From Hexactinellida sp. DTS-2022 (lineage: Eukaryota; Porifera; Hexactinellida): 64,000 nt of DNA. Under the pieces are notes generated by a model that was not told the DNA's origin, ran no database searches, and saw only the letters and a list, made by a program, of their open reading frames with translations. Below, one piece after another: positions 9,965 to 21,360 of the stretch. Numbering within the stretch: position 1 is the stretch's first letter; every line of letters begins with the position of its first letter. The stretch covers positions 4,826,501 through 4,890,500 of the forward strand of contig JAPNXP010000001.1 in NCBI GenBank assembly GCA_028753945.1, in the 5' to 3' direction. The translations under genes were made by a program, and so were the position numbers.

Positions 9965-10482
9965 TCTATACTATTAAAACACAAACCTGTATATATGTAT
10001 AAGTGTACATATATGTGTATATATTTGTTTGTATGTTACGAGTTGATTGAAGAAAGTGGACGGTTTCCAAATGGGATTTTTGGCATATAGGGGTAACTTT
10101 TGGCACCCGCCAACAAGTTGAGGTTTCCACTAAAAATTTCCACACCTCGACAAGTTATGACGTCATTGTCACATTTCGAGAACCCTGAAAATTCACTTAA
10201 TCGCACATAATTCGCGCCCTTTAAGAGATAAAAATCTGAAAATTTAATAGAACATGTACATTAATAATGCGGACACGTTGGTCACACCAAATTGCCAATA
10301 TGCTTACTCATTATCGCATGATGACGTAATCATTAAAATTTCATATTGTTAAATTTAACTATTTAGGCCTATTTACGCTTTGTAATAAATATTAGGAGTA
10401 TTAAAACCACACACCAAACGCGAAGCGGTTGGTGTGTGGTTGTGTTCTGCCGCGAAGCGACCTAGCAAGCGAAGCGCGTAGT
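9965..10482 (+). mobile_element. Helitron-like non-autonomous element
   Basis: The 5' end TCTATACTATTAAAAC is of Helitron type. The 3' end is rich in GCGAAGCG hairpins (GCGAAGCGACCTAGCAAGCG, stopping at CGCGTAGT). The flanks, 9885-9964 and 10483-10600, align as one continuous stretch with 955-1145, which shows this segment to be an insertion. It has no Rep/helicase. Confidence 0.55.
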
Positions 10483-10650
10483 AAGTAATGAAATATATAA
10501 CTTATGATCATTATGAGAGAAATAGAATATACAAATTCTGATTTAAAGAATTGAATACCACATGGTCGAATTACTATAGGTACAATAGGTAATGCTATTA
10601 AATTGTCCAACACCATAAATGTAAGGTTGAATTTTATTGGTCTATATGTA

Positions 10651-11180
10651 CAGTGGAACCCCGGAATTACGGTCACCCTTGGGACCGAGAAAAATGGCCG
10701 TAATTTCGGTGTGGCCGTAATTGTGAAACTTTTGATAAAAACCATATTCCATTAACATTAACCATACTACACCAATTATAACATACTATTATATAATTAC
10801 TAATTAAAATACGCATCTAAATTTGATTGCTTCTGGTTGCTTGATGCCATTAATAACTTATGAATTACTGACAGAGTAATATGCTTTTGCATTTATAGGT
10901 TACTAGTACAATGGATTGTTATTTAATTGTCAAGAAATTGTTTTCGTTTTCAAACATGCAATAATGATTCCCTATTGTTAAAAGTAATTGACCGTAATTC
11001 CGAGGTTAAAAATATGGTTTCGTTCTAAAACAAATGACCGGAATTCGGAATAGCGGGGTGGCCGTAATTCTGAAATAAATCAATGTTAATGTCTATGTGA
11101 AGTCAGACGGGACTTTAAAAAGTGCCCGGAATATCGGGGTGGCCGCTATTCTGAGGAGACCGTTATGCGGGGTTCCACTG
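10651..11180. mobile_element. pogo/Tc1-like element, CAGTGGAACCCC family
   Basis: CAGTGGAACCCCGGAATTAC and inverted GCGGGGTTCCACTG, flanked by TA on both sides. Inside are repeated GGCCGTAATT motifs. There is no transposase. Confidence 0.8.
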
Positions 11181-11357
11181 TATATTCAATTGTTGTTTAT
11201 ATTATGGGAAATCAAATAGGGATACAATGTTCAGCTTCAGCTATACAAACGGAACACAAATAACTGATTGGATGAATTAATTTACTCTCGCCCAATTAAA
11301 TTAAAGTCTCAGTTAGGGATTCTATACTGCACACTTAACAATTGATAGAGACATAAA

Positions 11358-11481
11358 AATCCAAAATTGCAGCTGTGCCGACGTATTTCCCTTTGGTGGC
11401 ACTATCTATTGGTGGCTACCGGTTGGGTAATTGATAGTGCCTCCAAGGAAAATACTGTCGGCACAGCTGCAATTTGGGATT
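11358..11481 (+). repeat. array hairpin module H, copy 2 (divergent, co-varying)
   Basis: Both arms have changed together: GCAGCTGTGCC pairs with GGCACAGCTGC (one pair lost from the usual GCCTG/CAGGC). GTATTTCC in arm 1 is matched by GGAAAATAC in arm 2, where other copies have CATGTTCC and GGAACATG. The loop is longer and itself palindromic. Confidence 0.8.
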
Positions 11482-11618
11482 TTTTTTTTCACCATGCCAT
11501 CATCACTATGAAGGTGTTAAACCGAGACTAAAGTCAGAAAGTGAAATAATGAAAAAGATAACAATTATATAATTAATATTTTAATTTATACTTCACTAGA
11601 ATTAATTTGTACTTCAAT

Positions 11619-12098
11619 CAGGGTTGTATCAACTCATTTTGAGTTGGCAAAACAACTCATTTTTTGTCTACCAACTCATTCAAATTTCCTTCACCAACTC
11701 ATTCAACTCATTCATTTTGCTGTTACCAACTCATTCAACTCATTCAAGAAAATGAGTTGATTCTGCCAACTCATTTTTTATTAAACTAATTGTAACTAAC
11801 GTATATCTTAAATCTTCAGTTTAATAATACATTTACAGCTGCGTCGGTCGGCTCTCAAAAGTGATCCGGCCAAATTTGGATCTCCCTACGCATTAATGTT
11901 ACGACAAAGTGAAAGTTGTCTGGCCATGGTCGGAAGTAGGGTTGTATCAACTCATTTTTTGTCTACCAACTCATTCAACTCATTCATTTTTCTGTTACCA
12001 ACTCATTCAACTCATTCATTTTGCTGTCACCAACTCATTCAACTCATTCAAGAAAATGAGTTGATTCTGCCAACTCAAAATGAGTTGATACAACCCTG
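11619..12098. mobile_element. hAT-type element, CAACTCATT repeats
   Basis: CAGGGTTGTATCAACTCATT and its inverted copy AATGAGTTGATACAACCCTG, with an exact 8-bp TSD ACTTCAAT (11611-11618 and 12099-12106). It is filled with tandem CAACTCATTCAACTCATT. A second internal start-like sequence lies at about 11938. Reading frames across it are repeat. Confidence 0.85.
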
Positions 12099-12106
12099 AC
12101 TTCAAT

Positions 12107-12362
12107 AGAATTAGCTAAACTGAAATGATGCAGGTGGAGTCATGCAAGTAATGACTAAACCTCAATATGTGCAGTGAATTAAAGACTTCTTACTCTCGAC
12201 CAATTAAATTACAGCCTCGGTTAGGCATTCTAAATGCACACTAACAATTGATAGAAAATCCTTTTATACTAATTGGATTCTAGCTGCTAATCCATACTGG
12301 GACAACCCTCGAATTTAATTGGCTAAGCCATAATTGGATTAAATAGGTGTTAAAATTATTTG
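12107..12362. repeat. Helitron-like internal fragment
   Basis: GCTAATCCATACTGGGACAA and CCCTCGAATTTAATTGGC recur at 19230-19265 and, diverged, at 50580-50625 and 51195-51240 inside the rolling-circle-like elements. No gene. Confidence 0.45.
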
Positions 12363-12475
12363 ATCATAAATCGTAACCCCAGGTGCAAATTAGAAGGGCA
12401 CTTCGCACCTACAGTCCAAGTTTCAGCTCTCTATGTATAAAGGTGTGGCCAGGGCACCGTCACGGAGAAAAAAAA

Positions 12476-12592
12476 AATCAAAAATTGCAGCTGTGCCGAC
12501 GCATGTTCCTTTGGTGGCACTATATCTTGTTGGTGGTTTATTGAAAGTGCCTCCAAAGGAACATGCTGTCAGCACATCTGCAATTTTGGATT
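12476..12592 (+). repeat. array hairpin module H, copy 3
   Basis: Arm 1 has GCAGCTGTGCC but arm 2 has AGCACATCTGC, so pairing is partly lost here. The rest matches the standard arms. Confidence 0.8.
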
Positions 12593-13325
12593 TTTTTCGC
12601 CATGTCATCAACGCCTCAAGGTGTCATGATCCATTTGTTAATTGATCCGAGCCACAAGGAACGGTAGATAAATTTGAAGTTTGTTTCTATCTATCACAAA
12701 CCATCTTGAGTTTAATGTCATTCATTCATTTTGTATTAATAATAAATTATATTATTAGTTATTTATTTTAGCAATGTTATCCACGGTGATTTGAGTTGAG
12801 TCAACAAATTCCTTATATTATATTATTTTATTTTATCCATTGTATAGTAATACTACAATTAAATAGAAGCCAGCTGGAATTTATAAGTTAAATCAATATA
12901 ATTATCTCAAGTTGAATCAATAGAGTAGGATTTAACAAGTTAAATCAATATAATTATTACAAGTTGAAACAATGGAATTAGATTTAACACTTTTACAAGA
13001 AATTGAGGTGTGAGTAAACAAAGAAATTTCAACCCCCTTTTATGGTAGAAATTAAACCCTTTATTGAAAGTTTTATTCTCCCATCAGACGCAGAATTTTA
13101 TGGTGAATCCAATGGTGAAATAAAAATTGGGGGTTTATTAAAACATTTTTTGAGTTATGGACCAGACAAATATTGAAAGGTGTTAAAGATGTGTCCAAAA
13201 TTTGTTAATAAAAAATCGTAACCCCAGGTGCAGATTAGACGATCCCATCGCACCTACATGCCAAGTTTCAGCCCATCAATTATAAAGCTTTGGCCAGGGC
13301 ACCGTCTACGGAGAAAAAACAAAAA

Positions 13326-13443
13326 AATCCAAAATTGCAGCCTGTGCCGACGCATGTTCTTTGGTGGCACTATATTTTGTCGGTGGTTTATTGATAGTGC
13401 CTCCAAAGGAACATGCTGTCGGCGCAGGCTGCAATTTTGGATT
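13326..13443 (+). repeat. array hairpin module H, copy 4
   Basis: Arm 1 CCTGTGCC faces arm 2 GGCGCAGG, giving one T.G pair (U.G in the plus-strand RNA) where copy 1 has T.A. Confidence 0.8.
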
Positions 13444-14480
13444 TTTTTTCGACAAGTCATCTACGCCCAAGGTGTGTAGAAGCATTTGTTATTTGGTCGG
13501 AGTCACAAGGAACGGTAGATAAATTTGAAGTTTGTTTCTATCATAAACCATCTTGAGTTTAATGCCATTCATTCATTATGTATTGATAATAAATTATATT
13601 ATTAGTTATGTATTTTAGCAATGTTATCCACGGTGATTTGAGTTTAGTCAACAAATTCCTTATATATTATTCTATTTTATTTAATCCATTGTATAGTAAT
13701 ACTACAATTAAATAGAAGCCAGCTGGAATTTATAAGTTGAATCAATTTAATTATCGCAAGTTGAAACAATAGTGAAAGATTTAACAAGTTAAATCAATAT
13801 AATTATTACAAGTTGAAACAATGGAATTAGATTTCACAGTTTTATTGAAATTGAAGTGTTGAGTAAACAAAGGAATTTCAACTCCCATTTATGGCAGAAA
13901 TTAAACCAATTTTAACAAATTTTCTTCTCCCATCAGCCGCAGAATTTTAAGATGAATCTAAATATGAAATAGAATTTAGGGGTTTATTAAAACATATTTT
14001 GAGTTATGGACCAGACAAATTTTGAAAGGTGTTAAAGATGTGTCAAAAATTTATTAATAAAAATTCGTAACCCCTGTAGGGGTTCATTTGGGGGGGGCCC
14101 CCTATATTTAGGGGGTACCCCCCTAAATATGCAAATTCTTGAGATTGATTTGGGGGGGCTCCCCTATATTTGGGGGGGTACCCCCCAAATATCCAATTCC
14201 ACATGTTGAATTTTGGGGAGGGGATATCGAATTATATGTCTAAAATTTTGGGCCACACTCTTACACTGCTTCCCTTTTAAAGAATCCCCTACTTTATTCC
14301 CAAAGTTCCATAATATAAATATATTGATAGTAACAGATAGAATAGAGACATGTTTATCAAATACGTTTACTATATTTGAAAGAAATATAATGTTGAATTT
14401 CTAGACTCCTCTGCCTATGCTATATAGCTTACTTGCTATATCTAATCTAAATTTTGTTTACCTAAACTAGTTGCCTAACA

Positions 14481-14940
14481 TCAGAGAGGATGTGAACTTC
14501 TGATTACAGATATGATTGGTTGATAGTGGAAATGCCTATTTTCAAGAAATATCCCCTGATGGCTTGAAATGTTACGTCCCCTTTTGGGATTAAAACCATG
14601 ATACGAGAACTGATTCCGCTTATTCTCCATTAGTACATATATGTCAGTTTCTAGCCAGATTGCGGCGCTAAAAAGTTCAACGTCGCTTCCCCATACTGTA
14701 GAAGCTTTCATATCTTTCTTAGATAAATATTCTTCCATTTTTTGATCAGATTTGTTTCTCACATACTGATCACAAAGGGGGATTTTTTCATAAATTCAAT
14801 TAACTTGATCCTGATTAAAGCGTGAGAATCTTCTCTTCTGTTAACCACCAACTCAGTGATCTAAAAAGACAATTTCCATCTGGAGCTATTTGGACTGTAT
14901 TTTTGGCAACACACTTTTTCAATTTCATATATGTATAACT
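14481..14940 (-). pseudogene. OTU-family cysteine protease domain (frameshifted)
   Basis: OTU proteases cleave ubiquitin-type conjugates. The first conserved block, PDGNCLF with the catalytic Asp and Cys, is encoded at about 14862-14884. The middle block, VWGSDVELFSAAIW, and the closing histidine block, NRHFHYQP, lie in the 93-codon open stretch 14481-14762. Between the first and middle blocks the frame shifts at least twice (about 14820 and 14775). In sense order it lies downstream of the integrase, at the 3' end of the coding strand, so it was probably the C-terminal part of the transposon polyprotein or a separate protein. I recall OTU domains being reported in some Ginger elements. The order of blocks and active-site residues supports the family, and the breaks make it inactive as read. 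Confidence 0.7.
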
Positions 14941-14941
14941 C

Positions 14942-15448
14942 TCAACACATCGAATGCTCGAATTTCAATATCAGATTTAATTTTTCTCGACTAAGCTTTT
15001 GTTTCAAATCTCTCTTTAGGGGTTTAAAAAAATCCTCTATCGAGTATTCATTATTTCCAATATGTTCTATTTGGTTCGGTCTTTTCGTGCATTGCACCGC
15101 AAATACTTCATCTATAGGCGTATCAAAGTTCGGAATTTCTTCTTCGATGTTTATGTGCTTGTAATCTGCTTGTCTATGATAGCTATTAGCACTTATTGGG
15201 TCTTCATTCAAAATTTCTGACCTCATAGTATCAGTTTCTAACTCATTATTTATTCTAAACATTGTCCTTTTAGCAAGTGAGATATATTCATCCCCATCAC
15301 TGTCACCTTCTTCAAACGTCCGTTTGATTGAGCTGGATGGTTTTGATGTATTGCTGTCACCTATGAATCTGGTAGAACACCTACGATGAAACGTATAAGA
15401 TAGCAATTTTTTACAACTATGCTTTGAAGAAGGACTTCTCAATTCCAA
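14942..15448 (-). pseudogene. transposon protein segment upstream of OTU domain
   Basis: A 168-codon open stretch between the integrase C-terminal region and the OTU block. It is polar, with Ser/Lys and acidic runs (TFEEGDSDGDEY), and has no domain I recognise. It runs into the OTU region at its 3' end, so it is probably a linker of the same protein. It was a reading frame of the element, not a host gene. Confidence 0.5.
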
Positions 15449-15454
15449 AAAATT

Positions 15455-16102
15455 TTAAAATTGTTCCCCCCTTTGATCATTTAATCGACTTCTGTACCAA
15501 TGTTGCAGAATTCCCAAATGTTCATTGAAATTTTGGTGTGCCAAATATTTCAGGGTGCAATTAACATCTCTTGTATCTTGATCGTATAGAATTGAAAAGA
15601 ATTCTGCGCAAAACTTGATAAAAAGAATGTCAAATATTTCCCAGAGAAATTCGCCAAAATAGGTCGCTTTACTACCACTAGAACGCGAAATATTCTCTTC
15701 ATATCTACAATCTAGATTTATGAACTGGTCTTTATCATCTCCGTTTACCTCCTTTAAGAGTTTCTGTCTCATTTTTCTGCTATTAGACCAAATCTCAGCT
15801 ATATGTTGCTCGAAATTTACCACCATTTTTTTGTATTCAGCAAGAGTTAACTTGTAATTAACGACTTCTTCCATCTTTTCAAAATGTGATCCACCTTTTT
15901 CATTGGAAATATTCGTCATATTGAAGAGTTCGTTGTTGTTGACCCAACTATGTTTTAGTTTTCCTCCAGAATCCGTGTATTCAACTTGATATTGACAGGA
16001 GTCACAGGACGTATGATGTTTGCTCAAAATTCTAACCTTGACATTCATAGTTTCCAAAAAATTCTTCTTTTTCCTCGATTTTGAAACTAATGGGTTTCTC
16101 AT
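15455..16102 (-). pseudogene. Ginger-like protein segment, unknown domain
   Basis: A 215-codon open stretch after the integrase core. It is rich in Lys/Glu, with a CDSC pair at about residues 34-37 and a helical, coiled-coil-like middle (about 80-120). I recognise no family. Its place directly behind the integrase suggests a C-terminal extension used for DNA or chromatin binding, but that is inference. A frame change at about 16103-16168 separates it from the integrase. Confidence 0.5.
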
Positions 16103-16167
16103 AAATGCAACTGATCCGAATTCAAAATCTTGATTGAGGTTTTTCTTCGAGAATTTTCTGTAGTTCT

Positions 16168-17160
16168 CTACTTGTACCTTCTTGTCTGAGTTAGGGTTGT
16201 TATATTAATTCGTTCTCTAATATCATCATGGTGTTTAATTGATTCTTTTATATCAAAATGCGTAGAAAAATAATCCAAAGTACCTAACTCAGGATTGGGA
16301 TACATGCAGCAAAGATTTATCTCTTCAGAGGTGATAGATTCTATATGTTGATTTGTTTTGAGAGGGTGTGGAGAAGTTCTATTTCTATATAACTCCCATG
16401 GAGTACGAGAAATGGATCTGTGTTTGTTGTGAATGTAGGAATCTACAACCCGAGGAATTAATTCGTTTGCCCAATTTTCGACGACTAGGAAATTACTTTT
16501 TGAAATTTCAATTTGAATTTCTTTTCGTAATTGCTGCTTAAGTGTCCTGTTAAATCGTTCGATTTGACCTTGTGTTGTAACTTGTAGGAGTGTAGGGTGA
16601 GCCATTGATAAGTTTGATACCAAGTTTAGGCATGAGGTTTCGAATTAGCTGAGAAACAAATTCCCCACCATTGTCACTCTGAAATATCTTTGGAATGCCT
16701 TCATCAGAAAATAATTCAAAAAGTAATTGACAAATTCGATCAGTTTTCTTGGATTTTAGTGGATAGGCCCAAACATATTTGCTGAAGCAATCAATAACAG
16801 TTAGAACAAATATATACCCTCTTCTGGAAAGAATTTCCTCATGATCACCGTATGCTACTTGCGTAAGATCAATTTGAATCCTCTCAAAGATCTCCAACGA
16901 TTTGATGTGGTTTGAATGTGTTCTTTTTGGGAGAAATATATTTGATGCACAAATATCACATTTTAATTCAGAGTAGAGGTCTTTTAGATTTGTTTGATCC
17001 AAACCCCATATAAAGTATTGAGATCGCAATGCCTTAGTAGAGAGGTCAATTTTGGATGGTTCAATTGTTCATGAAAATACTCCACGACAATTCGTAGCAT
17101 TCCTTCAGATAAAACCAACTTGTTCCCTTTCATGAGAAAGCATCCAACACTCGTTTCCTA
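16168..17160 (-). pseudogene. Ginger-like integrase: HHCC finger plus DDE core
   Basis: The segments read in order: an HHCC zinc-finger half with HEQLNH (about 17080), then after a frameshift near 17040 the CDIC pair, then the DDE core. The core shows Asp in IQIDLTQV, Asp in QSDNGGEF 65 residues later, and Glu in QGQIERFNRTLK. The last lies in a different frame (overlap 16550-16623), about 38 residues further on, close to D,D35E spacing. The tail RSISRTPWELYR is typical of integrases used by Ginger and Ty3-like elements. Integrase would cut and join the TGT/ACA ends. At least two frameshifts make it non-functional. No reverse transcriptase, RNase H or gag is present. Confidence 0.8.
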
Positions 17161-17761
17161 TTAAAATAGGTGCATTTAAAATTCAATAAAATTATACAAG
17201 TTGGCTTACAGTTAATACAATTAAACCGTTTTTTCTTTGCATTTCTTTGCACGGAAAATAGTACGAATAAAACGATGAAGTCAGAACGCATCTTTAAAAT
17301 AATTACAAATATACTACTCAGAGTGTTTTTCCAAAAATTTCATTTATATCTAGGTAGTTTAATAATTTTATATCTAAATGTATTAAATTCAAAGCTTCAA
17401 TATATTTGCAAAAAAATCGTGTGAGTATTTATATTTATTCTGCGAAAATAATTAATGCTAGACTATTTATCATATTTTGGTAAAAAATTACGGACTTTTG
17501 TGATTCACCCGATTATATTTAATTAGTACAGGCACCTAAGTTGACTAATTCATTAAAAAATGCCAAATAAATATGATTTATTCAAACACGAAATTTATTG
17601 ATCACGAACAAGTCTGGTTCCAATTGTAACAAAACGCAAGGTACCAATATCCGAATAATATTTATGAATCACTAACGAAAAATTCATTTTTATAATTCAA
17701 GATTGTTTTGGAAAAAATTAGGATTAGAATAATTCATATCAGGCTAAATGAATTAGTCAAC

Positions 17762-18219
17762 TTACATAGAAAGAAAGTTGATGTGCAGAAAAACGATGAG
17801 TGAAAAAATTGGTGTGAGGAAAGCGGTCTCGGATAAACTTAACTTGAGTGAGAATTCTGTAAGCCTCTTTTGAACAAAAGATCGCAAGAGCTTGCGATTT
17901 TGTTGAATTCTCGGTTTTAGTCTTTCAATTGATTTTTGAATATTTAGCTGTATAACATCATTAAGTTTGCGAGTTTTTCTCCAAGTTAAGTACGCAGTGT
18001 GTAGTACATACATACGGTTATTAATGAGTTTATTTCCTTGATTTGATCCACTTCGCAAATCGGAAGGTGAGAACTCTTCATTGGGGATTTCAGAAAGAGG
18101 TGGGAAAAGAGGAGCGAATTTTGAAAGGAGTCCATCAGCAGGAATTTCTTCTGAATAAATAAATTATTACTAGAAGGTTCGGAATCATCACCGGAATCCA
18201 CTTCGCCCATTGAGAACAA
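17762..18219 (-). pseudogene. Ginger-like N-terminal exon candidate
   Basis: Two overlapping frames (17986-18219 and 17762-18058) join by one frameshift at about 18060. The first is acidic (VDSGDDSEPSS). The second is basic and helical (LNDVIQLNIQKSIERLKPRI). It lies between the right TIR and the integrase, where the first coding exon would be. No known domain is recognised. The 17170-17760 gap would be an intron or decayed sequence. Confidence 0.35.
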
Positions 18220-18901
18220 ATAAATATTACGTGATTGTGTAACTTATTTGTATAGTTAATACAGTGCAAGTAAATCAAGAAAGCAATTGAATGATCAGAA
18301 TTACACGTTTAGTATACATACTTATATATAAATGTACAGACGTCTATCAATTAATAGTCATGGGTGTGGTATCATACACTAACAATCAAAGTAACCTTCA
18401 GGTGCTGGGAAAATATTACCCTTCATGTGCAATTAAAGATTGACTGGAAAATAAAAGTTTGTTACTCAAATAGTAATGATTAATACAAGTTAGGCAGCAA
18501 TCTACATATATTGATGTTATTGATTTGGTACCTAATAAAATGTGTATATTTACTAGTTAATGATGATTCAATTATATGCGTACCAGGTCAACGTTCATTG
18601 ACACTCCGAAATATTCTCGAAAATGTTTTTCCGTTTTGTTGAATTTAATGTGACTATTATACGTACATAATATGTCATCATTTATATACGGATACAGATC
18701 GAGATAGAATAATAAAGAGTGGTGGCCCAAAATTGTATAGACATATAATTCGATATCCCCTCCCCCCAAATTCAACATATGGAATTGGATATTTGGGGGG
18801 TATCCCCCCAAATAGAGGGGAGCCCCCCCAAATCAATCTCAAGAATTTGCATATTTAGGGGGGCCCCCCCCCCCCCCCCCCAAATGAACCCCTACAACCC
18901 C

Positions 18902-19014
18902 AGGTGCAAATTAGACGGTCCCCCCGCAACTACATGCCAAGTTTCAGCCCTCAATGTATACAGGTGTGGCCAGGGCACCTGCTACGGAGAAATAAAAAAA
19001 ATAATGAAAATAAT
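18902..19014 (+). repeat. array head module, resumed after Ginger-like insertion
   Basis: AGGTGCAAATTAGACGG through GGGCACCTGCTACGGAGAAA, continuing the head cut at 14074. Confidence 0.85.
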
Positions 19015-19202
19015 AAAGGCAGTGATTCCAATACTGGGCCACTATACTAAAGTATAGTCGGCACAGTAATAATAATAAAGGCAGTGATTCCAATACTGGG
19101 CCACTATACTATAGTATAGTCGGCACAGTAATAATAATAATAATATTAAAGGCAGTAAGATTAGAACTGGGCCACTATACTATAGTATAGTCGGCACAGT
19201 AA
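19015..19202 (+). repeat. array palindrome module T, three copies
   Basis: Each copy reads AAGGCAGTGATTCCAATACT then GGGCCACTATACTATAGT and ATAGTCGGCACAGTA. The core TATACTATAGTATA is palindromic. The flanks ACTGGGCCACTATACTA and TAGTATAGTCGGCACAGT pair except at fixed positions (GGCC-A against CGGCA). The first copy has a broken core (CTAAAG). Confidence 0.8.
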
Positions 19203-19384
19203 AAATCCTTTTATGCTAATTGAATGCTAGATGCTAATCCATACTGGGACAACCCTCGAATTTAATTGGGCAAGGTTTTGTCACCTTGGGGATGGAAGAT
19301 GTGAATATTTTTCTTTAAAATTCCTTATCTACGTGTAGTGTATGTAATATTATTATCCTGTAAAGGGTAGGGCTGGAGCCTAGT
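19203..19384. repeat. Helitron-like internal fragment
   Basis: TGCTAATCCATACTGGGACA and CCCTCGAATTTAATTGG match 12280-12330 and sequence near 50580 and 51195. It continues with GTCACCTTGGGGATG, resembling the GTCACCTTYAAATGTG of the latter two copies. Confidence 0.45.
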
Positions 19385-21019
19385 CAGTGGTGGATTAGGG
19401 AGGGGCCCCGAGCCTAAAGGGGGCCCAATACAAAGCGTAATATTTGTATTGAGAAATGTGTTGCATTATAATGTTTGAGTAGTGAAGCAGTAACATGTTA
19501 AGGTTAATTAATTTTGAATTTTGAACAGTGAACCAATAACAATGATACAATTAATAGACAGCACACCTTAAAAGTAACAAGCCTAGTCCTGATCTACTTT
19601 TTCATTGAATCTTTCGAGTCTAAATATATTCTCCACTTCTCAGTAATGCCAATTCGCAGGCAACTAAAAGAAAAGAAAGTCACCTTCGCGAAAAGCAACT
19701 AAACAAGAAACGTCTAAACTTCCTAAACTAGACACAGTCTTCAACTTACAATCACAATCCCAAGAATTGTCAGCCGAAGACTATGAGCTTTCTACTTCAA
19801 CATCTTCCTTTGTACCTCTTGGCAATTCATTTGTATATAGTTTACCCCGTTTAATCGGGACACGTTTGTTCCAGGCCTCTTGTCCCAATTAAGCTGAGAT
19901 CCCAATTAACCGAAAAAATTATGTAAAGTAGTGACCTCAGGGTGTTATCCATGCGTATTGGGCGCTCCTAAAGGAGCGTAATTTGGATGGATTTTAATCT
20001 AGGCGTACAAAAATCGTGTCTAGGCGTACAATATCGTGAAATGCTCCCATAGACTTAATACAAAATGTGCAAACTAGGCGTACAAAATGAAAAATGAACG
20101 AGCTCAAACTAAATCTAGGCGCGCATAAATTTTTGTCTGGATGAAAGCCTGAGTGACCTACCTGCGATTTGCAACAATTTTAGTTTTAAACAAGTTACAC
20201 TGATTCCTCCAATGCCTACGGATCCTTGATTCTACTGAAACCCATAGTATGAGCCTAAATATTCTGTAGACCGTTTGAAACTCGCTGAACCACGAGGTAT
20301 AATCTCTGTTAAATTTCGATTTACGGCTATTAAAAAGAAAATTAGCTCTAAGTACATCTGTTATGCCTTGATCAGAATTTACGAAGATACCGTAATTAGA
20401 ATTTATTCTCATTAAAATGAATTTTCTATTGAGCGAGCACCAATTTTGAATATAATTTGATGAGTTTGTCCCGATTAAGCGGAGTTTGTCCCAATTAACC
20501 GAAATTTTTTGTATTAGATTCTATGAAAAGGTTTCGGTTCTTGGGGCGTTGTCCCAATTAAGCGGTTGTCTCGATTAACCGGTGTCCCAATTAAGCGGAG
20601 TACACTGTAATTCAAACGAATAGTTGCAGTATGGGACTCCAGTTTTATCGAGTCAGAGTATCAAGTTCCAGAGGTTGTAGAAGAGCAACACGCTTTTAAC
20701 TCAGAAAGAAATACAACTTGTGAATAACATTGGGTTGTGGGACGATATATCAGAAGACTTACGAAATCGTTGGATAGCAAAAGGTTGTGAAGATTGTAGA
20801 AACTATTGTAAGGATCCTGTAGGATTATATTCTGGGGTGTCCTCAAAGAAACTCCTAAAGCCCGTGGTTGATGTCCGCGGGGCCCAATATACCCTTAATC
20901 CGTCTCTGAGCCTAGTACCCAAGTATTTATATTACTTACTTTATCATCATTGTCAAGTAGCACATACGTATGTCTTAGTAAAACCATTTGAACGTCCTTC
21001 AGGTGTATCAATAAAATGA
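19385..21019 (+). pseudogene. hAT transposase relic, TTF-type zinc-finger class
   Basis: A hAT-like 5' end, CAGTGGTGGATTAGGGAG, lies at 19385. Downstream, about 19690-19840 can be read as KLPKLDTVFN followed by an acidic Ser/Thr-rich stretch, like the N terminus of TTF-type hAT transposases. A pogo-like element interrupts it at about 19842-20604. It resumes with IESEYQVPEVVEEQ and, after a frameshift, the block NNIGLWDDISEDLRNRWIAK followed by GCEDCRNY (from 20720), which resembles the TTF zinc-finger start. The reading frame then degrades by 21019, and the catalytic hAT core is not present. These elements move by cut and paste. The class assignment rests on short motifs only. Confidence 0.45.
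19842..20604. mobile_element. pogo-like element (AATTAAGCGG family)
   Basis: The left end TTTACCCCGTTTAATCGGGA and right end CCCAATTAAGCGGAGTACACTG are inverted relatives, followed by TA at the right. TTAAGCGG/TTAACCG motifs repeat inside, as in the smaller element at 40275-40459. The left end is eroded. Confidence 0.55.
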
Positions 21020-21126
21020 TAACTTTTTCGAACAATTGGCTCTAGACTAGATCGAGGAAGTTTAATGACACCATTGTTTGCCAATCGATATTGACGACTT
21101 CCAATCATCTAAACAATAGAAATAGT

Positions 21127-21360
21127 ACATCTACCGTAAACTCCCATTATAACGAACTCGGTTATATCGAAATACCTGTTAAATCGAATTCAGTTAAATT
21201 CCCCAAATCTTTCCTATTGAATTTGAGTACAATTAAGTCCGATTTTATCGAAATGGATATATCAAAATTCCGCTTATATCGAGGTAATTTTTATCCCCAT
21301 GACCAGTAAAGCAATTAATTATTGTCCGCATATATCGAATTCTCTTATACCGAACTTAAG
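21127..21360. mobile_element. pogo-like element, ATATCGAA motifs (degenerate)
   Basis: ACTCCCATTATAACGAACTC and repeated TATATCGAA motifs lead to an inverted TTATACCGAACTTAAG at the right. The ends are eroded. Confidence 0.4.

Larger units (their letters stand above)
12363..14074 (+). repeat. mosaic array segment I (two units)
   Basis: Each unit has a head of about 110 bp (CGTAACCCCAGGTGCAAATT to GGGCACCGTCTACGGAGAAA), then an H hairpin, then module c of about 610 bp (GTCATCAACGCC to GGTGTTAAAGATGTGTCAAA). The second unit is cut at the ACCCC of the next head by the Ginger-like element and resumes at 18897. No ORF is conserved between copies. Confidence 0.8.
14075..18896 (-). mobile_element. 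Ginger-like DNA transposon (complete ends, decayed genes)
   Basis: The element is 4,822 bp, begins TGTAGGGGTTCATTTGG and ends CCAAATGAACCCCTACA. The TIRs extend inward for about 170 bp as GGGGGTACCCCCC-rich palindromic blocks. ACCCC is duplicated at 14070-14074 and 18897-18901. The uninserted site CGTAACCCCAGGTG is present in many array heads in this window (for example near 30590), which proves the boundaries. TGT...ACA ends, a 5-bp TSD and a retroviral-type integrase without reverse transcriptase or LTRs fit the Ginger group as I recall it. All genes are on the minus strand and are broken. Confidence 0.85.

Noticed and set aside
16168..17160. Integrase as part of an LTR retrotransposon or endogenous virus
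   Set aside because: No LTRs, reverse transcriptase, RNase H, protease or gag within the 4.8 kb bounded by TIRs and a 5-bp duplication. An OTU block is present instead.
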